Counted from the stretch's first letter, positions 9,611 to 18,359 are shown. The stretch is DNA of 64,000 nt from Marinovum algicola (GCF_900109145.1 NZ_FNYY01000003.1:62001-126000), one strand, 5' to 3'. Notes: generated by a model not told the origin, from the letters alone. Made by a program: numbers and translations.

Positions 9611-10876
9611 ATGAAAGACCTCGCAGATATCCCCGCCCTGATGGCCGACATCGGCGCCCGCGCCAAGGCGGCCAGCGCCGAACTGGCCTATGCCCCGGCC
9701 GAGGCCAAGCAGGCCGCACTGACCGCCGCGGCCGACGAGGTCTGGGCCGCCCGCGACGCGATCATCGCCGCCAACGAAAAGGACATGGAATTTGGCCGCG
9801 AAAAGGGGCTGAGCCCGGCAATGCTGGACCGGCTGAAGCTCGACGCGGCCCGCATCGGCAGCATTGTCGAAGGGCTGCGCGCGGTGGCCGAACAGGCGGA
9901 TCCGGTGGGCGCGGTGCTCGAGGAATGGGACCGGCCGTCGGGGCTGCACATCCGCCGGGTGCGCACGCCGCTGGGCGTGGTGGGGGTGATCTACGAAAGC
10001 CGGCCCAATGTGACCGCCGATGCCGGCGCGCTCTGCCTCAAGGCCGGCAACGCGGTGATCCTGCGCGGCGGCTCCGAGAGTTTTCATTCCTCGGGCGCGA
10101 TCCATGCGGCGATGGTTGCCGGCGTCACCTCTGCCGGGCTGCCGGCGGATGCGATCCAGCTGGTGCCCACGCGCGACCGGGCGGCGGTGAGCGAAATGCT
10201 GACGATGACCGATTTTATCGACGTCATCGTGCCGCGCGGCGGCAAGGGGCTGGTCGGGCTGGTGCAGCGCGAGGCGCGGGTGCCGGTCTTTGCCCATCTC
10301 GAGGGCATCGTGCATGTCTATCTCGACAAGGCGGCCGATCCGGTCAAGGCGCTCGACGTGGTGCTCAATGCCAAGACCCGGCGCACCGGCATCTGCGGCG
10401 CCGCCGAATGTCTGCTGATCCACCGCGAGATTGTCGACACCATCGGCCAGGGGGTGATCCGCGCGCTGATCGATGCCGGGGTCGAGGTGCGGGCCGATGC
10501 CACGCTGCGGAAGATCGCCGGCACGGTGGCGGCGGAAGAGGCGGATTGGGGCAAGGAATACCTCGATTCGATCCTGGCGGCGCGGGTGGTCGAGGATCTC
10601 GACGCGGCGATTGCCCATATCCGGCAGTTCAGCTCGTCGCATACCGAATGCATCCTCACCGAGGACGATGCCGCCGCCGAGCGCTTTTTCCAGCGGGTCG
10701 ACAGCGCTATCCTGATGCGCAACGCCTCGACCCAGTTCGCCGATGGCGGCGAGTTCGGCATGGGGGCCGAGATCGGCATTGCCACCGGCAAGATGCACGC
10801 CCGGGGCCCGGTCGGCGCGGCGCAGCTCACCAGCTTCAAATATCTGGTCGACGGCAACGGCACCACCCGGCCATAA
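9611..10876 (+). CDS. proA: glutamate-5-semialdehyde dehydrogenase (gamma-glutamyl phosphate reductase)
   Basis: 421 residues, normal length. Aldehyde-dehydrogenase fold with [30 protein letters not shown] and the catalytic cysteine in [12 protein letters not shown]. The C-terminus has [21 protein letters not shown]. It reduces gamma-glutamyl phosphate with NADPH, the second step of proline synthesis, and would pair with ProB encoded immediately upstream. It ends 19 bases from the convergent chpT gene. Confidence 0.96.
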   Translation: MKDLADIPALMADIGARAKAASAELAYAPAEAKQAALTAAADEVWAARDAIIAANEKDMEFGREKGLSPAMLDRLKLDAARIGSIVEGLRAVAEQADPVGAVLEEWDRPSGLHIRRVRTPLGVVGVIYESRPNVTADAGALCLKAGNAVILRGGSESFHSSGAIHAAMVAGVTSAGLPADAIQLVPTRDRAAVSEMLTMTDFIDVIVPRGGKGLVGLVQREARVPVFAHLEGIVHVYLDKAADPVKALDVVLNAKTRRTGICGAAECLLIHREIVDTIGQGVIRALIDAGVEVRADATLRKIAGTVAAEEADWGKEYLDSILAARVVEDLDAAIAHIRQFSSSHTECILTEDDAAAERFFQRVDSAILMRNASTQFADGGEFGMGAEIGIATGKMHARGPVGAAQLTSFKYLVDGNGTTRP

Positions 10877-10895
10877 GCGCGCCGAAAGAGGGGCG

Positions 10896-11519
10896 TCAGA
10901 CCGTCAGGGTGAGCCGCCCCTTGGCCTCTTCCACCGCCGGGCGGCGGCCGAGTTCGCGTGCGAGCAGCGGCAGCAGGACGAATTGCACGTGGTTCGGCGC
11001 CACCACCGGCTCTTCGCTTTCCGGCACCGGCGCGACGGCGATCCGCTCCATCTGCTGCCATTGGGCCGGGTCGGGGGCGATCCGGTCCGACAGGCCGGTG
11101 ACCGACCAATGGCCGGGCTGGTATTCGATGCAGATCTCGCCGCCGCGCGGCAAGGCGGCCTCGACACATTGCAGCGCCAGCAGCGCAAGCTGCACCTCGC
11201 GCCGGGGCAAATCGCCGCCGGGGGCCCAGTCGTAGGACACCCGTCCCGCCGCGCCAAGGGTCTGAAGCACGGCCACAACCTCGTTGCGCGAGACCATCGC
11301 TTTGTCGGTCGCCGCGCCAAAGGCGATGCGAAAGAACCGGATGCGCGCGCTGGCGTAGTCGCAGCTCTCGGTCACCAGTGCCAGCTCCGGCCCGCCGTTG
11401 CTGGCGCCGCCCAGAGACATCAGCTCGAGCCCGTTGGCGATGGCGCCCACCGGCGAGATCAGGTCATGGCAGATGCGCGAGGCTATCAGGGAGGCGAGCT
11501 TTGCCGTATAGGAGGTCAT
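10896..11519 (-). CDS. chpT: ChpT-type histidine phosphotransferase
   Basis: 207 residues. The phosphorylated histidine is H18 in the dimerisation helix LIASRICHDLISPVGAIANG (H-D-L-x-x-P and a downstream N), followed by a degenerate HATPase-like domain without ATP-binding G boxes. This is the ChpT architecture, which in alphaproteobacteria relays phosphate from CckA to CtrA and CpdR. The start at 11519 is set by a GGAG 7 bases upstream; longer in-frame starts run into the divergent gene. A consensus CtrA box lies 224 bases away (11743). Its start is only 24 bases from the DUF3553 start on the other strand. Confidence 0.9.
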   Translation of the reverse strand: MTSYTAKLASLIASRICHDLISPVGAIANGLELMSLGGASNGGPELALVTESCDYASARIRFFRIAFGAATDKAMVSRNEVVAVLQTLGAAGRVSYDWAPGGDLPRREVQLALLALQCVEAALPRGGEICIEYQPGHWSVTGLSDRIAPDPAQWQQMERIAVAPVPESEEPVVAPNHVQFVLLPLLARELGRRPAVEEAKGRLTLTV

Positions 11520-11526
11520 CAATCTA

Positions 11527-11534
11527 CTCCGGAG
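11527..11534. promoter_or_regulatory. palindromic Shine-Dalgarno shared by two divergent genes
   Basis: CTCCGGAG is a perfect palindrome. Its plus strand reads GGAGG (11531-11535), 8 bases before the DUF3553 ATG at 11544. Its minus strand reads GGAG (11530-11527), 7 bases before the chpT ATG at 11519. One 8-bp sequence therefore serves both ribosome sites, and each promoter must lie inside the opposing gene. Confidence 0.75.
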
Positions 11535-11543
11535 GTGCCACGG

Positions 11544-11726
11544 ATGACCGACATGAACGCCTTGCTCGAACCGGGAAATCTGGTGCGCCACCCGGAGCGC
11601 CCGGATTGGGGCGTGGGGCAGGTGCAATCGAATATCGCAGGCAGGATCACAGTGAATTTCCGTGAAGCGGGTAAAGTTGTCATAGATGGCAACAGGATCG
11701 CTCTGGAACCTGTCTTCGAGACCTAG
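11544..11726 (+). CDS. DUF3553 family small protein
   Basis: 60 residues; GGAGG 8 bases before the ATG. Contains LLEPGNLVRHPERPDWGVGQ, then ITVNFREAGKVVID: a small beta-rich domain found both alone and at the N-terminus of some UvrD/PcrA-like and CarD-like proteins, where 'V-x-H-P-x-x-x-x-W-G-x-G-x-V-x-S' recurs. The role is not established. It is divergent from chpT with overlapping 5' ends and followed by a CtrA box. Confidence 0.8.
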   Translation: MTDMNALLEPGNLVRHPERPDWGVGQVQSNIAGRITVNFREAGKVVIDGNRIALEPVFET

Positions 11727-11742
11727 GCTACGCGGCCCGGGG

Positions 11743-11757
11743 TTAACGCCCTGTTAA
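11743..11757. promoter_or_regulatory. consensus CtrA binding site
   Basis: TTAA-CGCCCTG-TTAA: both half sites are perfect with the 7-base spacer of the CtrA consensus TTAA-N7-TTAA. It lies between the DUF3553 gene and olsB, 63-99 bases before the possible olsB starts, and two genes from chpT. TTAA is rare in this GC-rich window, which makes chance less likely. Confidence 0.65.
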
Positions 11758-11855
11758 ACACGGTGCGGCAGGGCGGCGCAATCCGGGGCCACACGTTGTC
11801 TTTGCGCGGCGACGGCACTATGACACGCGCGACGGCCAAGCGAAGCGGGATATCC

Positions 11856-12623
11856 ATGCGAACACCGGAGTTTTCTGTCAGGCTTGCGGACACAGAGGCC
11901 GAGATTCGCGCCGCGCAGGCCCTGCGCTATCAGGTCTTTGTCGAGGAACTGGGCGGCGGCGGCGCGCTGGTGGATCATGCGACCGGCCTCGAGAAGGACC
12001 GCTTCGACCCCTATTTCGATCACCTGTTGCTCTATGACCGGGCCCGCGACACGGCGCCGGTGGTGGGGGTCTACCGGGTGCTGCGCGACGATCAGGCGGC
12101 GGCGATCGGGCAGTTCTATTCCGACGAGGAATACGACCTCGCGCCGCTGCGCGCCTCGGGCCGGCGGCTGATGGAGCTGGGCCGCTCCTGCCTGCACCCG
12201 GACTATCGCGGCGGGGCGGCGATGTTTCACCTCTGGCAGGCGCTCGCCGATTACGTCGAGCGGCACGGCATCGAGGTGCTGTTCGGCGTGGCGAGTTTTC
12301 ACGGCACCGATGCCGCGGCTCTGGCGCAGCCGCTGTCCTCGCTCTATCACAACCACCTGGCGCCGGAAGAGCTTCGGGTGCGGGCGCGGCCAGCGCAATA
12401 TCAGCGCATGGACCTCTTGCCGCGCGACCGGATCGACCGCAAGCAGGCGATGTTGCAGACGCCGGCGCTAATCAAGGCCTATCTGCGGCTGGGCGGCACT
12501 GTTGGCGAGGGCGCCTGGATCGATCATGAGTTCAACACCACCGATGTCTGTCTGGTGATGGACACCGCCCGGATGAACAGCCGTCAGCGCCAGCTTTATG
12601 CCGGCTCGGGGGCGCGGCGATGA
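11856..12623 (+). CDS. olsB: L-ornithine N(alpha)-acyltransferase (first step of ornithine lipid)
   Basis: 255 residues from ATG 11856; ATG 11820 would add 12 residues and neither has a strong ribosome site. GNAT/autoinducer-synthase-like fold: RLADTEAEIRAAQALRYQVF, then the conserved MELGRSCLHPDYRGG and HGIEVLFGVASFHGTD, and the late IDHEFNTTDVCLVMD. This pattern fits OlsB, which transfers 3-hydroxyacyl groups from ACP to ornithine. The next gene is an OlsA-like acyltransferase overlapping by 4 bases, which supports the call. A CtrA box lies upstream. Confidence 0.85.
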   Translation: MRTPEFSVRLADTEAEIRAAQALRYQVFVEELGGGGALVDHATGLEKDRFDPYFDHLLLYDRARDTAPVVGVYRVLRDDQAAAIGQFYSDEEYDLAPLRASGRRLMELGRSCLHPDYRGGAAMFHLWQALADYVERHGIEVLFGVASFHGTDAAALAQPLSSLYHNHLAPEELRVRARPAQYQRMDLLPRDRIDRKQAMLQTPALIKAYLRLGGTVGEGAWIDHEFNTTDVCLVMDTARMNSRQRQLYAGSGARR

Positions 12624-13456
12624 CCCCGACCTGGACCGACGAGACGCCGGCGCCGCCGCTGGGCCGGCCGCAGGGCCTGGGCGACTGGCTGCGGGTGCTG
12701 CGGCGCGGGGTGCCGATCCTCGTGCTGCTGGGGCTCGGCCTGGCGCTGCTGTTGCTGGTGCGGCTGGTGGAATGGCCGCTTTTCGGGGCACGCCGCCCGG
12801 TCTCGCCCTATATCACCGTGGTGGTCTGTCGCGGTGTGCTGCGGCTCCTGGGGCTTGCCACGCGATTGCAGGGCGCGCCGATGCGCCACCATGGCGCCTT
12901 TGTCGCCAACCATGCCTCCTGGCTGGATATCTTCGTGCTGAACGCGGCGCGGGATGTCTATTTCGTCTCCAAGGCCGAGGTGGCGGGCTGGCCCGGTATC
13001 GGCCTGCTGGCGCGGGCCACCGGCACGGTCTTTATCGCCCGCGACCGGCGCGAGGCGCGGGCACAGACCGAGCTGTTCCGCACGCGGCTGATGGGCCGGC
13101 ACCACCTGTTGTTCTTTCCCGAGGGCACCTCGACGGATTCGCGCCGCGTGCTGCCATTCAAGCCGACGCTGTTTGCCGCCTGTTTCGACCCGGCACTGCG
13201 CGACGCGCTGCATGTCCAGCCGGTGACCCTAGTCTATCACGCGCCCGCCGGCACCGACCCGCGATTTTATGGCTGGTGGGGCGAGATGGGATTTGGTGCG
13301 CATATGCTGGCGATGCTGGTGGCACGGCGGCACGGCTCGGCGGAGGTGATCTTTCACCCGCCGCTGAAGGTCGCGGATTTTGCCGATCGCAAGGCGCTGG
13401 CCAGGACGCTCGAAGAAACGGTGCGCGCGGCGCATCACTCGGCGCTGCGGGGATAG
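12620..13456 (+). CDS. olsA: lyso-ornithine lipid O-acyltransferase
   Basis: 278 residues, ATGA overlap with olsB. One N-terminal membrane segment (VPILVLLGLGLALLLLVRLV, about 31-50) is followed by a PlsC-type acyltransferase domain: motif I NHASWLD, motif II-like GTVFIARDRR, motif III FFPEGTSTD and motif IV with PVTLVYH. Known: OlsA completes ornithine lipid by esterifying the 3-hydroxy group of lyso-ornithine lipid. Alone it could be read as a 1-acylglycerol-3-phosphate acyltransferase, but coupling to olsB favours OlsA. Confidence 0.85.
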   Translation: MTPTWTDETPAPPLGRPQGLGDWLRVLRRGVPILVLLGLGLALLLLVRLVEWPLFGARRPVSPYITVVVCRGVLRLLGLATRLQGAPMRHHGAFVANHASWLDIFVLNAARDVYFVSKAEVAGWPGIGLLARATGTVFIARDRREARAQTELFRTRLMGRHHLLFFPEGTSTDSRRVLPFKPTLFAACFDPALRDALHVQPVTLVYHAPAGTDPRFYGWWGEMGFGAHMLAMLVARRHGSAEVIFHPPLKVADFADRKALARTLEETVRAAHHSALRG

Positions 13457-13550
13457 CGACGCTTCGGGATTGCGCCACGCCTGCGCGTGTCGACGGGGGG
13501 CCGGGGCTGCGCCCCGGCGGGACCGGAGGAGGGGGCCAGTTCTGCAAAAA

Positions 13551-13655
13551 GCCGGGCTTTGCCCGCGGGGTCGAGACAGGGGGGGCTTTGCCCGCAGGGT
13601 CGAGACAGGGGGGCTTTGCCCGCAGGGTCGAGATAGGGGGGCTTTGCCCCCCGGG
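13551..13655. repeat. tandem repeat, about 28 bp x 3.6
   Basis: CTTTGCCCGC starts at 13557, 13586 and 13614, and a fourth, altered CTTTGCCCCC at 13642, so the period is 29/28/28 bases. Each unit is GGGGGG-CTTTGCCCGC-AGGGTCGAGACA with few changes. The array leads directly into a copy of the dispersed repeat and lies between convergent olsA and the ThiE-like gene. It appears to be amplification of the hairpin part of that repeat. Confidence 0.85.
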
Positions 13656-13697
13656 CCTTCGGCCTCCCCCCAGGATATTTTTGGCCAGAAGAAGGAC
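13634..13697. repeat. dispersed intergenic repeat, full copy
   Basis: On the minus strand CTTCTTCTGGCCAAAAATAT (from 13697), then CC, a G-run, and the GC-rich hairpin GGCCGAAGGCC and GGGGGGCAAAGCCCCCC. The most complete of the six copies, it separates the convergent olsA and ThiE-like genes and probably acts as a bidirectional terminator. Confidence 0.7.
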
Positions 13698-13730
13698 TGG
13701 GTGGGCGCTGTGTCGCGGCCTTTGGAGCTG

Positions 13731-14351
13731 TCAGCCGCCCATGGCCGCCAGGCAGGCGCGGGCGCGGGCGGCGGGATCCTCGGCAGACCAGAGCTCTTCG
13801 CCGAGGCCGAAGAAATCGGTCACCGGCGAGAGCGTGCGGATCAGGCTCTCGTCGAGCGCGCCTTCGGCGACCACCGGCAGTTCGATCATCTGCGACCACC
13901 AGTCGAAGAGATCGCGCTCGGCCAGGTCGCCATCGCCGAGACCGGCGGCGCCCACCGGGCCGAAACAGACGTAATCCGCGCCGGCCTCGCCGCCCGACAT
14001 GCCGTCGTGGCGCGAGCTGCCGGCATGCAGCCCGACAATGGCATCCTCGCCCAGCGTCTTGCGCGCGGCACGGACGCCGTGGGCCTCCTTGAGGTGGACG
14101 CCATCGAGGCCCAGCCGTTCGGCCAGCAGCACGTGGGATTCGATCACCATGGCAATGTCGCGGCGGTGGGTGATCTCGCGCAGCATATCGGCGGCACGGG
14201 CGATCCGGTCTTCGTCGTGGCTGGCCATGGCGAGCCGCAGGCAGGCCACGGGCACGGCATCGAGGACCCGTTCCAACTCCTTGCCGAAGCTTGACAATTC
14301 AAAGCTGGCTGGAGTGATGAGGTAGATTTGCGGGTGCTCGATATCGGCCAT
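13731..14351 (-). CDS. thiamine phosphate synthase-like (ThiE/TenI) protein
   Basis: 206 residues from ATG 14351 (GGAG 6 bases upstream; ATG 14363 is possible). TIM-barrel ThiE features: PQIYLITPASF, LGLDGVHLKEAHG and GADYVCFGPVGAA. Divergent: the loop after the substrate-binding L-R in VACLRLAMASH lacks the usual lysine, and the T-x-T/K segment after GPV is missing. So it may be a ThiE paralogue or a TenI-like enzyme and not the main thiamine synthase. No other thi genes are nearby. A TfoX gene precedes it on the same strand. Confidence 0.65.
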   Translation of the reverse strand: MADIEHPQIYLITPASFELSSFGKELERVLDAVPVACLRLAMASHDEDRIARAADMLREITHRRDIAMVIESHVLLAERLGLDGVHLKEAHGVRAARKTLGEDAIVGLHAGSSRHDGMSGGEAGADYVCFGPVGAAGLGDGDLAERDLFDWWSQMIELPVVAEGALDESLIRTLSPVTDFFGLGEELWSAEDPAARARACLAAMGG

Positions 14352-14427
14352 TTCGGGCTCCATTCAGGTGGCTGCGCTCCCTATAGCGGCAAATTTCGGC
14401 CATGGCCATCACTGGCGAGACCCCCGG

Positions 14428-14772
14428 TCATTTCGGCGGCAGGGCATCGACGAAGTCGAGCGCCAGCGCCATCAGCCCCTGGCGGGTGGTGTCGCGGTCG
14501 AGGTCATCCTCGTAGAGTTCGATCATGCCGCCCATCGGCCGGCCTGTGAAGGCCATCGGGTGCGCGCCCTCGAGCGCCAGGGCGCGATCGGCATTGTCCT
14601 TGCCCACGCGGTACATCAGCCCGTCCCTGTGCACGCCGCAGAGCATGTTGCCGTTGAGCATGAAGCAGAGCCCGCCGAACATCTTGCGTTCGGACAGTTC
14701 CACCACGCGGGGGCCAAGCGCCTCGCCCATGTCCTCGCGCAGCAGGGTTTCATGTCCGGGATCATAGGCCAT
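14428..14772 (-). CDS. TfoX/Sxy N-terminal domain protein
   Basis: 114 residues; GGAG 8 bases before ATG 14772. ERKMFGGLCFMLNGNMLCGV is the conserved core of TfoX N-terminal domains, followed by MYRVGKDNADRAL and PMGGMIELYED. In gammaproteobacteria, full-length Sxy/TfoX activates competence genes together with CRP. Stand-alone N-terminal domains like this one are widespread in alphaproteobacteria and uncharacterised. Longer in-frame extensions are antisense to the methyltransferase gene and are rejected. Confidence 0.8.
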   Translation of the reverse strand: MAYDPGHETLLREDMGEALGPRVVELSERKMFGGLCFMLNGNMLCGVHRDGLMYRVGKDNADRALALEGAHPMAFTGRPMGGMIELYEDDLDRDTTRQGLMALALDFVDALPPK

Positions 14773-14883
14773 TGTCGGAACTCCGCGAAGGCGGGCGGCG
14801 GGGACGCCGTCAGGGTGCAGTTTATCGGCCAGGATGCAGCAGGGGAATTGCGCTTTTGCCGGCGGCGCCGTAACAGGGCGGCC

Positions 14884-15654
14884 ATGAGTGAGAGCAACAG
14901 ATACCGCCCGCAGCCCGCCATGGTGCTTGTCCGCCCCCAGATGGGCGAAAACATCGGTGGCGCCGCGCGGGCGATGTGGAATTTCGGGCTGGAGCGGATG
15001 CGCGTCGTGGCGCCGCGCGATGGCTGGCCCAACCAGAAGGCGGTGGCGATGGCCTCGGGCGCCGGGCGGCTGCTGGACGAGGCCGGGCATTTCGCCACGA
15101 CCGCCGAGGCGGTGGGCGATTGTTCCTTTGTCTTTGCCACCACCGCGCGGCAGCGCGGGCTGACCAAGCCGGTGGTGAGCCCGGAACGCGCGATGCAGAT
15201 GGCCGCCGAAAAGATCGCCGGTGGCGAAAAGGTGGCGGTGCTGTTCGGGCCGGAGCGCGCCGGGCTGGAAAACGACGATATCGCGCTGGCCAATGCAATC
15301 ATCTCGGTGCCGGTGAACCCCGAGTTCGCCTCGCTCAACCTGGCGCAATGTGTGTTGTTGACCGCCTATGAATGGCGCCGCGCCGGCGCGGAAATCACCC
15401 ATGAGACCGTGGAGATGGCCAAGACTGACTGGGCCAGCGGCATCGAGATGGAGAAACTGGCCGCGCATTACGAGGAGCGGCTGGAGGAGGCCGGTTTCTT
15501 CTTTCCGCCGACCAAGGCCGAGGGGATGAAGATCAACCTGCGCAATCTCTGGAGCCGGATGCGGCTGACCCGCGCCGATGTACAGATGCTGCACGGGGTG
15601 ATGCGGCAGATGGTGCGCTGGAAAGAGACCGCCGAACGCAGCCCGCGCGACTGA
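14884..15654 (+). CDS. trmJ: SPOUT RNA methyltransferase, TrmJ-like
   Basis: 256 residues. N-terminal PAMVLVRPQMGENIGGAARA (RNA-binding N of TrmH/TrmJ), SAM-binding trefoil knot with VLFGPERAGLENDDI and ISVPVNPEFASLNLAQ, and a helical C-terminal tail (about 165-256) characteristic of TrmJ. Known role: 2'-O-methylation of tRNA position 32 (Cm/Um). Assignment within the TrmH superfamily rests on the C-terminal tail length. Single gene; the start follows directly on the upstream region of the divergent tfoX. Confidence 0.8.
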   Translation: MSESNRYRPQPAMVLVRPQMGENIGGAARAMWNFGLERMRVVAPRDGWPNQKAVAMASGAGRLLDEAGHFATTAEAVGDCSFVFATTARQRGLTKPVVSPERAMQMAAEKIAGGEKVAVLFGPERAGLENDDIALANAIISVPVNPEFASLNLAQCVLLTAYEWRRAGAEITHETVEMAKTDWASGIEMEKLAAHYEERLEEAGFFFPPTKAEGMKINLRNLWSRMRLTRADVQMLHGVMRQMVRWKETAERSPRD

Positions 15655-15738
15655 AGGCGACCGCCGCGCCCTGCGGCAAAGGGTGGCGCTTGAAGCCCCT
15701 CGGGGCGCGCACTACTGTCCGCGCAAACGGAGAGGCCC

Positions 15739-16887
15739 ATGGCAGAGAAACGCAAATTGTTCGAAGAGGTGGGCGAGGCCAAACGCCCCGAGACCCCGGC
15801 CCGGACCGGCATGATCGACCGCGGCCGGCGCGGCGCGCGTGGCGCGATCCGGGTCTGGCTGATGATGCTGTTCGCGCTGGTGGTGGCGATGATCCTGGTC
15901 GGCGGTTTGACCCGGCTGACCGACAGCGGGTTGTCGATCACCGAGTGGAAGCCGGTGACCGGGGCGCTGCCGCCGATGTCCGAAGCCGACTGGACCGCCG
16001 AATTCGAGAAATATCAGGCGATCCCGGAATACGAGCTGCAAAACCAGGGCATGACGCTTTCGGAATTCAAGGTGATCTACTGGTGGGAATGGGGCCACCG
16101 GCAGCTGGGCCGCTTTGTCGGGCTGGTCTGGGCGCTGGGCTTTGCGGGCTTCCTGATGCTGCGGAAAATCCCACCGGGCTGGACCGGGCGGCTGCTGATC
16201 CCCGGGCTCCTCGGCGGGGTGCAGGGTGCCGTCGGCTGGTGGATGGTCTCCTCCGGGCTGACCGGCACCATGCTCGACGTGGCGAGCTATCGTCTGGCGA
16301 CGCATCTGGGGCTGGCCTTCGTGATCCTCGGGGTGCTGTCATGGTATATTTTCCTGCTCGGCTGCGAGGAACGCGAGCTGATGCAATGCCGCCGCAACCG
16401 CGAGGCGAAGCTGTTCTCGATGGGCACCGGGCTGACGCATTTCGCCTTCTTGCAGATCCTGATCGGCGCGCTGGTGGCCGGCATCGACGCGGGGCGCAAT
16501 TATACCGATTGGCCGCTGATGGCGGGCGGGTTCTTTCCGCCGTTCCCCTTCGAGATCGAGCCGCTCTGGCGCAACTTCTTCGAGAACGATGGGCTGGTGC
16601 AGTTCATGCACCGGATGGCGGGCTATCTGCTGGCGATCTTCGGCGTGGTGGTCTGGCTTCGGGCGCGCAGATCGCCCCATGGCAAGACCCGTTTCGCCTT
16701 TAACGCGGTGCTGGCGATGATGGCGCTTCAGGTGGTGCTAGGCGTCGTCACCGTGCTCTATTCGGCGCAGCTGCATATCGCGATCACCCATCAACTTGGC
16801 GCGGTGGTGCTCTGGGTGCTGATCCTGCGGGCGCGATTCATTGCCGGCTATCCCACCGCCGACAGCATTCGGGGGTCGGTGCGATGA
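15739..16887 (+). CDS. ctaA: heme A synthase (COX15/CtaA type)
   Basis: 382 residues, eight predicted membrane helices. The conserved histidines are visible in WEWGHRQLGRFVG, SYRLATHLGLAF, QFMHRMAGYL and ITHQLGAVVLW; GGLTRLTDSGLSITEWKPVTG is the family signature after the first helix. It oxidises heme O to heme A for cytochrome aa3 oxidase in the inner membrane. It lacks the extracellular cysteine pair of the Bacillus type, as usual for proteobacteria. It overlaps the M32 peptidase by 4 bases. Confidence 0.95.
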   Translation: MAEKRKLFEEVGEAKRPETPARTGMIDRGRRGARGAIRVWLMMLFALVVAMILVGGLTRLTDSGLSITEWKPVTGALPPMSEADWTAEFEKYQAIPEYELQNQGMTLSEFKVIYWWEWGHRQLGRFVGLVWALGFAGFLMLRKIPPGWTGRLLIPGLLGGVQGAVGWWMVSSGLTGTMLDVASYRLATHLGLAFVILGVLSWYIFLLGCEERELMQCRRNREAKLFSMGTGLTHFAFLQILIGALVAGIDAGRNYTDWPLMAGGFFPPFPFEIEPLWRNFFENDGLVQFMHRMAGYLLAIFGVVVWLRARRSPHGKTRFAFNAVLAMMALQVVLGVVTVLYSAQLHIAITHQLGAVVLWVLILRARFIAGYPTADSIRGSVR

Positions 16888-18359
16888 GCGCTTATGACGA
16901 GCTGATGACGTTCCAGCGCCAGACCGAGGCGCTGGCCCAGGTTGCCGGCCGGTTGGGCTGGGATCAGGAGACGATGATGCCGCCGGGCGCCGCCGAACAA
17001 CGCGGCGAAGAGCTGGGCGCGATGGAAGAAATGCTGCATGCGCGGCGCACCGCGCCAGAGGTCGGCCAATGGCTGGCGGCGGTCGAGGATTCGACACTGG
17101 ATGCGGTGGGCCGGGCGCAGATGCGCCACATCCGGCGCAATTACGAACGCGCGGTGCGGGTGCCGGCGGCGCTGGCGGCGCGGATCGCCCGCACCACGTC
17201 GGTGGCCTATGGCAAATGGGCGCGGGCGCGGGCTGACGAGGATTTCGCCGCCTTCGCCCCGGTGCTGTCGGAAATCGTGGCGTTGCGCCGCGAAGAGGCG
17301 GCGCATATCGCCGGCGCGGGGGATGCCTATGACGCGCTGCTCCAGGGCTATGAGCCGGGGGCGACGGGGGCCGAGGTGGCATCGCTGTTCGATGATCTGC
17401 GCCCCGGTCTGGTGGCGCTGCGCGCCGCGGTGCTGGACCGGCCGGCACCCGATCCGGTCTCGGGCAGCTTTGATCCGGCGGCGCAGATGGTGCTGTCACG
17501 TCGTCTGGCCGAGGTCTTTGGCTATGATTTCGATCGCGGGCGGATCGACAAGGCGGTGCATCCCTTCAGTTCGGGCAGCGGCGCCGATGTGCGGATCACC
17601 ACCCGCACCGCGGCCGACGATCCGTTCAACTGCGCCTATTCCACCATCCACGAGGTCGGCCATGCCTGTTACGAACAGGGCATCGATGCGGGCTATGCGC
17701 TGAGCCCGCTGGGGCAGGGCGTGTCGCTCGGGGTGCATGAAAGCCAGAGCCGCATCTACGAAAACCAGCTGGGCCGCTCGCGTGCCTTCTGCCACTGGCT
17801 TTATGGCCAGATGCGGGATGCCTTTGGCGATCTGGGGGTCACCGGCGAAGAGGCGTTTTACAAGGCCGTCAACCGCGTCCAGCGTGGCTTCATCCGCACC
17901 GAGGCGGACGAGGTGCAGTACAACCTTCACATCATGCTGCGCTTTGACCTTGAACGCGACATGGCGCGGGGCAAGCTCGACGTGGCCGATCTCGAAGAGG
18001 CGTGGAACGCGCGTTTTGCCGAGGATTTCGGCTATCCGGTCGACAAGCCGTCGAACGGCGTGTTGCAGGATGTGCATTGGGCCGCCGGGCTGCTGGGCTA
18101 TTTCCCGACCTATGCCCTGGGCAATGTCTATGCCGGCTGTCTCTATCTCGCGTTGCAGGACGATGTTGCCGACCTCGACGGGCAATTGGCGCGGGGCGAT
18201 CTTTCAGGAGCCACCGGCTGGTTGCATGCCAATGTGCAGCGGTTCGGCGGGCTTTACGAGCCGCGTGCGGTGATCGAGCAGGCCTGTGGATTTGCCCCCT
18301 CGGAGGCGCCGCTGCTGGGCTATCTTGAGCAGAAGTTCGCCGATCTCTACGATCTCTGA
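16884..18359 (+). CDS. M32 family metallocarboxypeptidase
   Basis: 491 residues, standard for M32 (Taq/Pfu carboxypeptidase). Zinc site HEVGH in TIHEVGHACYEQG, followed by the third ligand glutamate in GVHESQSRIYENQLG. The conserved ITTRT and TEADEVQYNLHIMLRFD segments and GVLQDVHWAAGLLGYFPTY are family marks. It removes C-terminal residues (not proline) from peptides in the cytoplasm. It starts within the ctaA stop (ATGA), but a shared function is not evident. Confidence 0.93.
   Translation: MSAYDELMTFQRQTEALAQVAGRLGWDQETMMPPGAAEQRGEELGAMEEMLHARRTAPEVGQWLAAVEDSTLDAVGRAQMRHIRRNYERAVRVPAALAARIARTTSVAYGKWARARADEDFAAFAPVLSEIVALRREEAAHIAGAGDAYDALLQGYEPGATGAEVASLFDDLRPGLVALRAAVLDRPAPDPVSGSFDPAAQMVLSRRLAEVFGYDFDRGRIDKAVHPFSSGSGADVRITTRTAADDPFNCAYSTIHEVGHACYEQGIDAGYALSPLGQGVSLGVHESQSRIYENQLGRSRAFCHWLYGQMRDAFGDLGVTGEEAFYKAVNRVQRGFIRTEADEVQYNLHIMLRFDLERDMARGKLDVADLEEAWNARFAEDFGYPVDKPSNGVLQDVHWAAGLLGYFPTYALGNVYAGCLYLALQDDVADLDGQLARGDLSGATGWLHANVQRFGGLYEPRAVIEQACGFAPSEAPLLGYLEQKFADLYDL

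Noticed and set aside
13551-13655. Possible CRISPR array
   Set aside because: Units are contiguous at 28-29 bases with no unique spacers; it is a tandem repeat.
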